Of a stretch of DNA of 64,000 bases, positions 57,201 to 64,000 are shown piece after piece (within the stretch, counting starts at the first letter, position 1; each line of letters begins with the position of its first letter). The translations under genes and the position numbers were made by a program. The notes below the pieces were generated by a model. That model worked only from the letters and a program-made list of their open reading frames with translations. It was not told where the DNA came from and ran no database searches. Source of the DNA: Providencia vermicola (GTDB taxonomy: Bacteria > Pseudomonadota > Gammaproteobacteria > Enterobacterales > Enterobacteriaceae); assembly GCF_010748935.1 (NCBI RefSeq), contig NZ_CP048797.1:87685-151684 (forward strand), given 5' to 3'.

Positions 57201-57824
57201 ACACCTGAACAACGCGACCAATTCATCGCGGCCACTCAACGCGGCGACCAGGCCGTGCAAGAGGAGTTTGGCTGGGCCGGTGATGCGATGGTCGGTATGG
57301 CTAAACTTGGCCGCAACGTCATGGGAGCTGCTGCAAGCGGCTATGATGCAGCGAAGGAGTGGTTAACTGGTAAATCTGATCTATCGGAAGCCGCTAAAGG
57401 GATGAGCATTGAGGAACGCGGCGCGTTCTATGCAGCAGCGCTATCCTCTGCCGCAGAAGCTGGTGGTGGAGCCGCGCAGCAGTTTATGAACCAGTACGGT
57501 GATGAGTTCAAAGAAACGATGCAGTCTATCGCTCAAAGCCGTTATGGGCTGACTGAATCCCAAGCCGCTGTTTATGCCGAATCGTTTGACACAAACGAAG
57601 GTCGCATGAACCAGGCTGTTCAGAATCTGAAAATGGAGTATGCAGAACGTAACCCGGATGGCTCACCGATGATGCAAGGAGGTCAGCCTGTTCTTTCTCA
57701 GCAAAACGAAGAGTTTACGGACAAGCTGGTAAACGTATTGCAGAACTCGACGGAAGCTGGAGACCGTTCAGGTAGCTATTTGACTGCCGTCAGGGGGTAC
57801 AACATAGCAAATCAAAGGTTCTAA
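54210..57824 (+). CDS. traG: TraG conjugation protein
   Basis: A 1204-aa protein with an N-terminal inner-membrane part (several hydrophobic segments, for example GFIYAITPIIAFIIVMGSFG) and a long C-terminal periplasmic domain rich in Gln, Ser and Ala. TraG acts in pilus assembly and mating-pair stabilisation, and in IncC/SXT relatives it is the target recognised by entry exclusion. ATG follows AAGGAGC. It is full length, with a strong terminator behind it. Confidence 0.95.
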   Translation: MGSFSIHSIGDSAFLEQILIAVSMITGTGDFEKMVSIGLLLGVLMICIQSVFQGAKQINLQQVLVGWILYACFFGPTTTVTIEDAYTGQVRVVANVPIGVGFAGGVISNVGYTITNLFETGYGVIVPNVTESHFSETLKLLNDVRRRAYDTGVFTALNSANGGGYVDVRRSWNNYIRECTLTKVDLNLMSLDELMNRSTDSALRFNSQLYGTRLYLSTANPDGADYTCTDGWVAISTATANLSSPVVVDALNSLLGIDTSTGDNALTKLTDSLQAMGATTTSSIDYLKAAVLEPLYYEAAAGRYQDLQDYGSALMVNQAIQQRNTQWAAEQSMFMTVVRPMLTFFEGFIYAITPIIAFIIVMGSFGLQLAGKYVQTILWIQLWMPVLSIINLFVHTAASNEMSSLSAGGLNSMYALSSTGDVLQHWIATGGMLAAATPVISLFIVTGSTYAFTSLASRISGSDHVDEKMQTPDLLKQGPVMQSQPAYNHNQFSGAIANGAESMISTFSLGSTLASGVSSAQALQSQKSEAFQSTLGRGFSDGVSQDQAYSRLSNVGRNVSSQNTAQSQLINQQAKNFMDKFQVDDSHSDAVKGAFAMQAMGTLDVDEAASMLMPMVGKARAAMKAAAGVKSNSTALVPAGGNGESGGGSDVLDIKAQAKGATESSTQDSSSWSASDVSQFMKGVSYSQTDSQALTNQLAQGFSRSGSESFKQTWGDSLSQNLSKSASELVSASDTFTTMSQLQNQMGSMTNTDFKTLGGAVAQTPAAMNQLNDYFRNAAPQSVKDEAASLQQRYQAYGMSPQVAQAAARMTAMTNSKNYEQGKELGGYQAALQAINTASGRNGAFSGDAYGNNGIEGPNVQGLPGQVQGAVGSGPNIPTGFRENVAGMAGTNPASEAGQLPTNSPLVQNEHAAGTSALHNQAQQTERNVSAPELKKAQDNLMNSLPEMSWSASAWGAWDNSSDWMGRRAEQAGGALIAGGQAGADAFSRAMDQMRTMTPEQRDQFIAATQRGDQAVQEEFGWAGDAMVGMAKLGRNVMGAAASGYDAAKEWLTGKSDLSEAAKGMSIEERGAFYAAALSSAAEAGGGAAQQFMNQYGDEFKETMQSIAQSRYGLTESQAAVYAESFDTNEGRMNQAVQNLKMEYAERNPDGSPMMQGGQPVLSQQNEEFTDKLVNVLQNSTEAGDRSGSYLTAVRGYNIANQRF

Positions 57825-57841
57825 AAGACCAACCAAATAAT

Positions 57842-57863
57842 AAGGGGGCCAGCAGGCCCCCTT
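57842..57863. terminator. traG terminator
   Basis: AAGGGGGCC (57842-57850) pairs with GGCCCCCTT (57855-57863) with an AGCA loop. It serves traG and the convergent gene. Confidence 0.8.
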
Positions 57864-58224
57864 ATTCGTCTCCAGCTCCAATATGGAAGCGCTGGTCAAA
57901 ATCATAGGAATCTTGAAACCCACCAGTTTGTTTTTTTCTGCGCCGGGTAGGTGGTGCCTCTTTATATGCTGACCGCGCAACGCGGATAAAGCACGTTAGT
58001 CCAAACAGAGCCCCGACAACCAAAGCAACTTGCCACTGGAAGTAAGCGATCCCTCCCCAAAAGATAACAGCAGCCCAAAGGCTTTTGTGAACCAGAAATA
58101 GGAAACGAGCACCCCAAACGCCGAAGGGAGCCAGCGCCACACCAAGTCCCCAAGGTGTGTCAGCCATCATGGCTATTCCCAGAAGCACCATTCCCAGCAG
58201 AAGAATATTGACCACATGTTTCAT
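57862..58224 (-). CDS. Inner-membrane protein, candidate entry-exclusion protein
   Basis: A 120-aa protein with an N-terminal hydrophobic segment (NILLLGMVLLGIAMMA), further hydrophobic segments (FLFLVHKSLWAAVIFWGG, ALVVGALFGLTCFI) and a hydrophilic C-terminal tail. Its position next to traG is where SXT/IncC relatives keep eex. It runs opposite to traG. The family assignment rests on position and membrane character only. Confidence 0.5.
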   Translation of the reverse strand: MKHVVNILLLGMVLLGIAMMADTPWGLGVALAPFGVWGARFLFLVHKSLWAAVIFWGGIAYFQWQVALVVGALFGLTCFIRVARSAYKEAPPTRRRKKQTGGFQDSYDFDQRFHIGAGDE

Positions 58225-58939
58225 ATCAACCCCCTTACTCTTTACCTCCAGTTTACCACGGCATCAAAAAATGCAACTGTGAAAATTTGACTATTTTTTG
58301 CTAAACAACCATTCCATTGGCAACTTCTTCGATTAGAATTTGCCCTCAAACTTTCACATGTGAAAGTTTGCCCTTACGGAACAAGGCGTTTATTGACAAA
58401 GCATTACATAGTTGAACATGTCAAACAAATCGCATACACTATGGAATAGGCCATTGCTAACGCTTTGGTCCCCATCTGCAACACCGCAGAGTTCTCTTTC
58501 TCAAATATCTCTTTCTGTAAACACCATCATCCTTGTGTGGTCGGGATGCGCCTTTGCCTTCCCTGCCCTCCTCAGCTCCTGCTGTATTCGCAATTTCAGC
58601 CCTCGCTGTATCCCTAAAATCACTTATACCTAAACGCTATTTAATATCACAAAATACCGCACTCCCCGTGCGCTATTTCCGCCATTCTTTTGGCGCACTT
58701 TCCATTGCTATCGCAAAAATATCCGTATCCCATTGATTACTAAAAGTATTGTAACTTTGTTCCGTCGGTACAAAGTTAAGTGTATGTTTTTAAAGGTTTT
58801 TTATTGTTGACAGCATCATTATTTGGGCTTGTAAAGGCGCAAAATGTGTCAGTTTGTGACAATAGAAGAACTCTAAAAGCGTTCATCGAATAACGCACTT
58901 TTTGTATGGCTAACAACGCAGTTTAAAGGGTGGCAAACA
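58225..58939. other. 715-bp intergenic region before acr1
   Basis: It holds a perfect palindrome at 58348-58369 (core CTTTCACATGTGAAAG) and a candidate promoter TTGACA (58807-58812), 17 bases, TGTAAA (58830-58835). A TGTCA-N5-TGACA inverted repeat lies at 58847-58861. Its placement just after the promoter fits an operator for the Ner-like regulator. No coding frame is convincing. Confidence 0.6.
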
Positions 58940-59212
58940 ATGGATAAATGCCAATTGATAGACATCCCAAGCGACCCAGAGAAGAAACGTGAGTGGATCA
59001 AGTACAAACTCAAGATCCAGGGGCTTTCTCTGGCCGCATTGGGCAGAAAACACAAAACATCTCGGCAGGTGGTGTCTACGGCACTCTATAAGCCCAGTCC
59101 ACGCTGGGAACATGAGATAGCTACAGCTTTGGGTGTGAAGCCGTCTGAGATTTGGCCGGAGCGGTACGACGAAGAACACGAAATACCCCTCAGACATAAG
59201 GAGGCAAGCTGA
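58940..59212 (+). CDS. acr1: Ner-like transcriptional regulator
   Basis: A 90-aa protein with a Ner/Nlp helix-turn-helix: KLKIQGLSLAALGRKHKTSR followed by QVVSTALYKPSPRWE and GVKPSEIWPERYD. In IncC plasmids the regulator at this position (Acr1) represses the operon that encodes AcaDC. The following gene starts on its stop codon (TGATG). The name rests on position and family. Confidence 0.75.
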   Translation: MDKCQLIDIPSDPEKKREWIKYKLKIQGLSLAALGRKHKTSRQVVSTALYKPSPRWEHEIATALGVKPSEIWPERYDEEHEIPLRHKEAS

Positions 59213-59745
59213 TGAAGAACAAAGCCAAGGCGCTAGTTCTGTCTGCGGCTCTCCTTTCATCAACAGCGAATGCTATTGACCTGAGCGGAACCATCTTCGA
59301 CAAAGCAGCGAAAGCATATAACCTCGACCCTCTTCTAGTGTATTCGGTCGCATTGGCCGAATCTGCATCAGGGAGAGGTAATGGCTCTATAAGTCCTTGG
59401 CCTTGGACGCTTCGCGTTCCTGGGCTTCCTTTCTATGCTAAGTCGGAAGATCAGGCAAAGGCTAAGCTCGCTGAGTTTCAGCAGCAGTACGGTCGTGCCA
59501 TTGATGTCGGGTTTATGCAAGTGAGCATCCGGTGGAATGGTCATAGAGTTTCTTCTCCAGCAGATCTTCTCGACCCAGAGACCAACGTCATGGTTGGGGC
59601 AGAGGTGCTATCAGAAGCCATTCAGTCATCTCCAAATGACTTGGAGCTTGGCGTTGGCCGCTATCACGCCTGGGAAGACGAAATCCGAGCCAGAAACTAT
59701 GGTAGCCGAGTCTTGGCTATCTATCGCAACCTTCGTGATTTGTGA
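59212..59745 (+). CDS. slt: Lytic transglycosylase (Slt/VirB1-like)
   Basis: A 177-aa protein with a signal peptide (KALVLSAALLSSTANA). A lysozyme-like domain follows: LLVYSVALAESASGRGNGS with the catalytic glutamate, and IDVGFMQVSIRWN. It opens peptidoglycan for the transfer channel in the periplasm. Overlaps acr1 by one base; acaD follows after 10 bases. Confidence 0.88.
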   Translation: MKNKAKALVLSAALLSSTANAIDLSGTIFDKAAKAYNLDPLLVYSVALAESASGRGNGSISPWPWTLRVPGLPFYAKSEDQAKAKLAEFQQQYGRAIDVGFMQVSIRWNGHRVSSPADLLDPETNVMVGAEVLSEAIQSSPNDLELGVGRYHAWEDEIRARNYGSRVLAIYRNLRDL

Positions 59746-59755
59746 GGGGGGCGGA

Positions 59756-60364
59756 ATGTTGGAACTGGATATTATTGGTGCGTGGGATGCAAGAGCCGTC
59801 AACCTCGATCAAGAAGAAGCTGATAGAAACGTCTACGAGTTCGATCTGACATTGTGGAACCTGCTATCCACTCTGGCAAAAGAACGTCCAGATGATGCGG
59901 CCTCACAATTTTCTTTGGGCATGGACACCGTTCAAAAGCTGTCACTGGCAACACCTTCCCAATTGGAAGCTCTGGCCTCTGGCGTGTTGATCTCTTTCAA
60001 ACTCGAAACAGCAGAGCAGAACATCATCACGCGACTCTCTGGCGACTACGACCCTGTAGTTTTTATCAACCATAGTGTTGATGAATTTGATGCTGCCTAC
60101 TGGTTGCTATTTAACCGCGTCGCATCGAGAGACCCGGAGATGGCAAAGGAAGTTTTCGGGGTTTCGAGAGAGCTTGCGGAGCTGGTGGCTAAGGCAACAG
60201 ACAGCCAGTTGCGCCACATGTCTGGAACAACGGTTACGCATTTTACGCTTCGTTTTGCTCCGAGCATCATTGAAGAAATTCTCGATGACAGCCGGGAAGA
60301 GTTAACACACCCGGTATTGAAAAAACTGCAACAGTCTCTACAGGGACGTGGGAGGTGGAGATGA
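59756..60364 (+). CDS. acaD: AcaD, partner subunit of the transfer activator
   Basis: A 202-aa protein starting MLELDIIGAWDARAVNLDQE. The segment FDLTLWNLLSTLAKERPDDAAS to GVLISFKLETAEQ resembles FlhD, the partner of FlhC. AcaD and AcaC form the master activator of IncC transfer genes and of some integrative elements. ATG 59756 follows GGGGGGCGGA. The stop overlaps the acaC start (ATGA). Confidence 0.82.
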   Translation: MLELDIIGAWDARAVNLDQEEADRNVYEFDLTLWNLLSTLAKERPDDAASQFSLGMDTVQKLSLATPSQLEALASGVLISFKLETAEQNIITRLSGDYDPVVFINHSVDEFDAAYWLLFNRVASRDPEMAKEVFGVSRELAELVAKATDSQLRHMSGTTVTHFTLRFAPSIIEEILDDSREELTHPVLKKLQQSLQGRGRWR

Positions 60365-60912
60365 ACATTGGCAACTCTGGTACATTGGGTCGCTGGGTTA
60401 CAGCTCGACACATGGCCCTTGCTGGGTACATCACAAAAATCATCATGATCGAGACTGGCCTGACCTACAAACAGGTCAGACGGCTTTACCAGGATCTGGA
60501 GAGGGACGGATATACTCTGGAACGAAAATCCAGAACTTTCCGGGGTGGTGCGACACTGATTCATAGTCACACATCCAAGATACAGGCCTCTCTTCTAATG
60601 CAGCTCTACTTCAACATTGGTGGAGAAGCCGTGTTGCGGTCTGTGAACATCAAAGCCTTGAACAAGGCATTTAGAATGTATCACGCAATCCGCAAAGAAG
60701 TGCCCGGAATGAAAGGTGCTCGGTGGGCTCCGTTTGATATTACTGATGCCTGGTGTCTTGCTTCGGAGCTGAGAAGTGGGGACGCAATGCTGGAGGTGTG
60801 CGACAACTGCAAGTGTACGTACTTCACCTCTGTTAATCAAAGAACCTGCGTTGAATGTCCGTTCTGCAAAGAACAAGGAAGGCATGGTGGTGGGGAGAAA
60901 GAGTGTGCTTGA
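60361..60912 (+). CDS. acaC: AcaC, FlhC-like transfer activator
   Basis: A 183-aa protein with an FlhC-type fold: ALAGYITKIIMIETGLTYKQ and VRRLYQDLERDGY, and four zinc-type cysteines near the C-terminus (VCDNCKCTYFTS, then TCVECPFCK). With AcaD it activates conjugation genes through boxes like those before traF. A strong terminator follows. Confidence 0.88.
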   Translation: MNIGNSGTLGRWVTARHMALAGYITKIIMIETGLTYKQVRRLYQDLERDGYTLERKSRTFRGGATLIHSHTSKIQASLLMQLYFNIGGEAVLRSVNIKALNKAFRMYHAIRKEVPGMKGARWAPFDITDAWCLASELRSGDAMLEVCDNCKCTYFTSVNQRTCVECPFCKEQGRHGGGEKECA

Positions 60913-60940
60913 GTAGACTATGACATTTCGGACCAGAAGA

Positions 60941-60972
60941 TGAGCGCCCAAACTTTGCGGCGCTCATTTTTT
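60941..60972. terminator. acaC terminator
   Basis: TGAGCGCC (60941-60948) pairs with GGCGCTCA (60959-60966), followed by seven T residues. It also lies at the end of the convergent acr2 gene. Confidence 0.85.
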
Positions 60973-61391
60973 TACTTCTTCTGTGGGATACGGTAGCGCT
61001 CCAGCTCGACAGCTCCCAACCCCTTGAAAGCATCCGGGCGACGTCCTTGCCCACTCCACGAAACTCCGTCTTTTGAATATTTAGCATTATCAGGTTCTGA
61101 TCTGCTCGTGAACATTTCGTTGAGCAAGCCGATGTCCACACCGCAGGATTCCATGTCGCTCATTATTCGCTCAGCCTGAGCTCGCTTTTCTTTTTCTTCT
61201 TCTTCTCGCTTTTTGTACTCTTCCTCCAGTTCATTGAGAACGCCCTTCATTCTGTCAATGATCTCCCGAACTTCATCTAACGGGAGTCCTCGCAACAGGG
61301 TGCGAATGCGGCTTTTACGCTTTAACTCTGCGATTATTAACTCTCTACGTTCAGCCGCTGATAGCGTAGAGAACTCCTCGTGGTCTTTCAT
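60972..61391 (-). CDS. acr2: H-NS-like protein Acr2
   Basis: A 139-aa protein with an N-terminal coiled coil (RMKGVLNELEEEYKKREEEE) and a C-terminal H-NS-type DNA-binding motif (GVSWSGQGRRPDAFKG). In IncC plasmids the H-NS-like Acr2 lowers expression of the acaDC operon. It is the last gene of the parM operon; the upstream gene ends 1 base before its start. Confidence 0.85.
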   Translation of the reverse strand: MKDHEEFSTLSAAERRELIIAELKRKSRIRTLLRGLPLDEVREIIDRMKGVLNELEEEYKKREEEEKEKRAQAERIMSDMESCGVDIGLLNEMFTSRSEPDNAKYSKDGVSWSGQGRRPDAFKGLGAVELERYRIPQKK

Positions 61392-61392
61392 G

Positions 61393-61686
61393 TCATACGG
61401 AGCCCATCAGTTTTCCTTTAAGTGAATCACGTTGAGAGTTCAGTTTTGCGTCAGTCTGCACTGGCGAATTTTGATGCTGTGCAGGTTGACTCTCTGAACT
61501 CTGTTGCTCAAAAGACCCAATGTTGCCAGAAAATCGAAGAGAATAAAGACCCAATAGAGCAAGGGCGCGGAGCCGATCACTACGCGCCTTATGCTGCATC
61601 TGGGACAGTTCACGATAGAGCTCCGGAAAGGCTTGCTCCGATATGTTCAGATTAGATATTTTTCCATCCCATTTGCTACCAGCCAC
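61393..61686 (-). CDS. Small partner of ParM (StbB/ParR-like by position)
   Basis: A 97-aa basic, glutamine- and serine-rich protein starting MAGSKWDGKISNLNISEQAF, between parM and acr2. Its position matches the DNA-binding partner that links ParM filaments to a centromere in actin-type systems. I do not see a clear ribbon-helix-helix motif, so the role is an inference from position. Confidence 0.6.
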   Translation of the reverse strand: MAGSKWDGKISNLNISEQAFPELYRELSQMQHKARSDRLRALALLGLYSLRFSGNIGSFEQQSSESQPAQHQNSPVQTDAKLNSQRDSLKGKLMGSV

Positions 61687-61702
61687 AACGACCTCCTATC
61701 TA

Positions 61703-62686
61703 TCAGCCGCAGAACCAGAAGCCCCTGGCATTGGATGCCACGGATTCGTTGGGCAGTACGATCCTGCTCTTAGGGAAAAGCTCCTTGGCCGCATCTTGGT
61801 AAGCCTCGGCACCGCCGCCAGCCAGCAGAACTACGTCAGCATCCATCCCGTCCTCACGCATTGACTTCCGCATAGGGATCAAGGCGTTTTGAGCGACTTT
61901 GGTTGAGGCTTTCTTGAAGTAGTCTTTGATCGATACCTTTTCACCGTAGAGGAAGATTTCGGCCTTACCGGCACGAATAGCTTTCTCGATCTTTTCGATG
62001 CCAGGGGCACCGCCGTGGTCTTCCTGAATTAGCCGGTCCGTTTCCTGTAGCAACACCGACATCGCCTTGAGGCTGGTGCCAGATGAGTGATAGCGGACCT
62101 CTCCCTCTTCAAGAGCTACCCAGTCTACAGAAAAGAACCCAGGGTCAATTACAACGGTTTTTCCTCCCTGGATAATCTCCAGGAGGTCTTCATCTTTGGT
62201 TGAACTTACAACATCCATGTAAGCACCGGCAGGTTGAGGTACAACCACGACAGACTTAACCGCTACCGATCGTTTTGGCGTGATCTGGTGTTCGCCCTCA
62301 AGCCGAGCTTTCAACGCCTCTCTGCGCTCTACGTCCATGTACTGACTAACAGGCAGGCCAGTCACCAGCACATCGATCTCCTTCTGCTCGGACATCAGGA
62401 GTGCAGCGTAGAAAAGAGCCTTGTATGGATTGGTCGAAGGATAGTCGCCGTGAAGCTCACGCTCCCATCCTTGCAATCGGTCAGGCTCGACGCCTGCAAC
62501 CCATTTCTCTCCATCAATCACAACCTGAATGCAGGTCCCTGCACCGCCAGTTAACTGTTGTGGCATCAGTTCCAATGGACCTGCCCCCACCGGCATGACG
62601 ACTGTGCGAGCTTCCTCACCTTTATACCCCATTGCCATTTTCAGGTTGGAGTAACCAATATCCAAACCCAGAACAAATTGACTCAT
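61703..62686 (-). CDS. parM: ParM/StbA actin-like partition ATPase
   Basis: A 327-aa actin-fold protein starting MSQFVLGLDIGYSNLKMAMG, with the phosphate-1 motif LGLDIGYSNLK, phosphate-2 VVIDPGFFSVDWV, and an adenosine motif VVLLAGGGAEAYQ. It forms filaments that move plasmid copies apart. The ATG at 62686 follows GGAGG; a longer start at 62698 is less likely. The upstream repeats are the candidate centromere. Confidence 0.9.
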   Translation of the reverse strand: MSQFVLGLDIGYSNLKMAMGYKGEEARTVVMPVGAGPLELMPQQLTGGAGTCIQVVIDGEKWVAGVEPDRLQGWERELHGDYPSTNPYKALFYAALLMSEQKEIDVLVTGLPVSQYMDVERREALKARLEGEHQITPKRSVAVKSVVVVPQPAGAYMDVVSSTKDEDLLEIIQGGKTVVIDPGFFSVDWVALEEGEVRYHSSGTSLKAMSVLLQETDRLIQEDHGGAPGIEKIEKAIRAGKAEIFLYGEKVSIKDYFKKASTKVAQNALIPMRKSMREDGMDADVVLLAGGGAEAYQDAAKELFPKSRIVLPNESVASNARGFWFCG

Positions 62687-62699
62687 GAAATCCTCCAAA

Positions 62700-62826
62700 G
62701 ATTGCTTTTAGATTGCTTTTCGATTGCTTGCCGCGTGTTGGATAGAGAATAAGGCTAAAAGCGGGGACAGATGGCCTGTGTAATTGCCCAAAAGGGGCAT
62801 ATAGGTTGCTTTTCGGTGGCTTTTTG
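62700..62826. repeat. GATTGCTTTT iterons, candidate centromere
   Basis: Three near-tandem copies of GATTGCTTTT (62700-62730) and two degenerate ones (GGTTGCTTTTCGG at 62804, GGTGGCTTTTTGA at 62815) stand in front of parM. Iterons of this kind bind the adaptor protein in ParM systems. Confidence 0.65.
62785..62799 (+). promoter_or_regulatory. AcaCD-like box near parM and mobI
   Basis: TGCCCAAAAGGGGCA matches the GCCC-AAA-GGGC style of AcaCD boxes and resembles the one before traF. It lies between the parM start and mobI and could act on either. Confidence 0.65.
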
Positions 62827-62829
62827 ATC

Positions 62830-63184
62830 GTTGAGTAAGGGAACCTATGGGAACGCTGCACGGATAGGCTCAGATAAACAGACCTTACCCTCGCATCGAG
62901 AACCGCTTGCCCTCCAGCATCGAGAGACGGTGGTAAAGAGGCATTTGGAATCTTTGATGCCATATCCAATATATCTGGAATCTTTACATATAGATTCATA
63001 TTTAAAGAGGCTGTGAAAGAATAAGAGCATCAAGATTCCAGATAGATAGAGGGAAATTTGACAAATTCCAAAGATGGGTTAGCCTAGTGACAGAACTAGA
63101 TTCCAATATTGGAATAATCAGCTTTAAATTCCAGATAGATAGTTATGTGGATAGGAATTGGATAGGAATTGGGAGGGTATTGAG
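62830..63184. other. oriT: Candidate origin of transfer upstream of mobI
   Basis: The intergenic region just 5' of mobI is where oriT has been mapped in IncC plasmids. It contains ATTCCAGATAGATAG twice (near 63034 and 63128), a perfect ATTCCAATATTGGAAT palindrome (63100-63115), and several ATTCC or GGAAT units. No nick site can be pointed out from the sequence. Confidence 0.65.
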
Positions 63185-63724
63185 GTGAGTCTACCAACAG
63201 AGCGATGGCTAGATCTGCTAGATCCGAAGCTCGAAGAAGAACGATCCGAGATAACAGAGGATCTGCTAGAGGCAGAGGGACGAGAGTTTGTTGCAGAGGT
63301 ACGGAGCAAACTGGATCACGCCTTAGCGGTTCTTGCTGTCGAGGCGCAGCAGGAAGCGGACATGTACTGGAACGCGCACAAATCAGCGCGTGAAGAAGCG
63401 TCAGAGGACGAACAAGGGCGTGTCGGTACACGGGTTCGCATTCTAGGCGTATCACTCGTTGCAGAGTGGTATCGCAACAGATTTGTCGAACAAGTTCCCG
63501 GACAAAAGAAAAGGGTTCTATCGACACATATCAAGAAGGGTCGCGGTCATGCCTACAGCATGTCGCACTTCAAGAAAGAGCCTGTCTGGGCACAAGAGTT
63601 GATCCAGCAAGTTGAAACCAGGTATGCCGTGTTAAGACAACGCGCCACTGCCTTAGCAAAAATTCGCCGGGCGCTAAACGAGTACGAGCGCCAGCTAAAC
63701 AAGACACATAGCGACGAGGTGTGA
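63185..63724 (+). CDS. mobI: MobI mobilisation protein
   Basis: A 179-aa protein starting MSLPTERWLDLLDPKLEEER, rich in charged residues, with the IncC/SXT MobI pattern (GRGHAYSMSHFKKEPVWAQE). It is needed to start transfer at oriT in these plasmids; relaxase is encoded elsewhere. I chose a GTG at 63185, 8 bases after GGGAGG; a TTG at 63158 gives a longer N-terminus. Confidence 0.8.
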   Translation: MSLPTERWLDLLDPKLEEERSEITEDLLEAEGREFVAEVRSKLDHALAVLAVEAQQEADMYWNAHKSAREEASEDEQGRVGTRVRILGVSLVAEWYRNRFVEQVPGQKKRVLSTHIKKGRGHAYSMSHFKKEPVWAQELIQQVETRYAVLRQRATALAKIRRALNEYERQLNKTHSDEV

Positions 63725-63728
63725 CAAC

Positions 63729-64000
63729 ATGACAGCATCTGTAGCGGCCACTGAATTGGCGAAACTGGGGAAATGTGAAGCGATGATCAAGAAAGTCGCC
63801 AGCCATCCTCGCCCTGCCCTGTCAAAGCGCCCACAATCGCCACAGGGGACAGATAGCACCCTTCGGGGTGAGTTCGCTCATTTCCGATATGAAGCGGCAG
63901 CCCTGCGTTTTATGAGCGGCACTGCGGGGGCTAAGCGTCGCATCTACCAGCTAGTGTTTTCAGCGACGGTAGCAGCGGGAGCATTGACAATGCTGGCGGC
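63729..64000 (+). CDS. Unrecognised gene after mobI (3' end outside window)
   Basis: An ATG at 63729, 4 bases after the mobI stop, opens a frame that stays open to the window end. It begins MTASVAATELAKLGKCEAMI, and the last part (LVFSATVAAGALTMLAA) could be a membrane segment. It is probably in an operon with mobI; the function is unknown. Confidence 0.6.
   Translation, partial: MTASVAATELAKLGKCEAMIKKVASHPRPALSKRPQSPQGTDSTLRGEFAHFRYEAAALRFMSGTAGAKRRIYQLVFSATVAAGALTMLA

Noticed and set aside
58412..58736. Short plus-strand frames in the gap before acr1
   Set aside because: They lack ribosome-binding sites, overlap each other and have low-complexity Ser/Leu-rich translations; this gap reads as regulatory DNA.

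Overview
The window is a piece of a large conjugative plasmid of the IncC (A/C2) type from an enterobacterial or related gammaproteobacterial host. The evidence is a traF-traH-traG block, a slt-acaD-acaC regulatory operon preceded by a Ner-like gene, an acr2/parM partition operon running the other way, a MobI-type gene next to a repeat-rich origin-of-transfer candidate, and plasmid genes for Ter (Tus-like) and KfrA. The host species cannot be read from the sequence. The replication gene repA is not in the window.

Layout. Positions 1-5831 are backbone: a YfbR-like HD phosphohydrolase, several unrecognised small genes and a primase-like zinc-ribbon/Toprim protein. Every non-overlapping gene from the 1135 start onward is preceded by a GC-rich hairpin leader that can pair with its ribosome-binding site. 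Positions 5832-25393 are a resistance island. It starts with a Tn1696-type transposon end (split by IS5075 and carrying tnpA and tnpR), followed by a class 1 integron with one cassette, aac(6')-Ib, and the 3' conserved segment (qacEdelta1, sul1). Then come fragments of unknown origin, an AT-rich segment with an nth-like gene and rmtC under an ISEcp1 remnant, an ISKpn14-like IS1 element, and the blaNDM-1 module (ISAba125 remnant, blaNDM-1, ble, trpF, a chimeric dsbD/oxidoreductase ORF, cutA, groES, groEL, truncated ISCR27-like). The island ends inside an rhs gene, which matches the ARI-A position described for type 1 IncC plasmids.

Positions 25394-33322 return to backbone or accessory DNA: the decapitated rhs with its toxin tip and a probable immunity gene, a secreted protein, and a compact operon with a phosphatase-like protein, a tyrosine recombinase and a DnaQ-like exonuclease. 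Positions 33323-47448 are an intact-looking nested structure. A cryptic Tn3-family transposon (38-bp inverted repeats, 5-bp target duplication TAAAA) has its tnpA broken twice: by IS26 (8-bp duplication CTCCCTTG) and by a second Tn3-family transposon of 9.6 kb (5-bp duplication GTAAG). That inner transposon carries a formaldehyde-detoxification operon (frmR, frmA, a VOC protein, frmB) and is bounded by two diverged inverted IS110-family modules.

Positions 47449-64000 are backbone: ter, kfrA, an UvrD-like helicase, traFHG, a membrane protein in the position expected for entry exclusion, acr1-slt-acaD-acaC, then (minus strand) parM, a small partner and acr2, then the centromere/oriT region and mobI. 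AcaCD-type boxes lie before traF and between parM and mobI, consistent with AcaCD turning on transfer and mobilisation. Together the cargo predicts resistance to carbapenems, nearly all clinically used aminoglycosides, sulfonamides, bleomycin and formaldehyde on a self-transmissible backbone.
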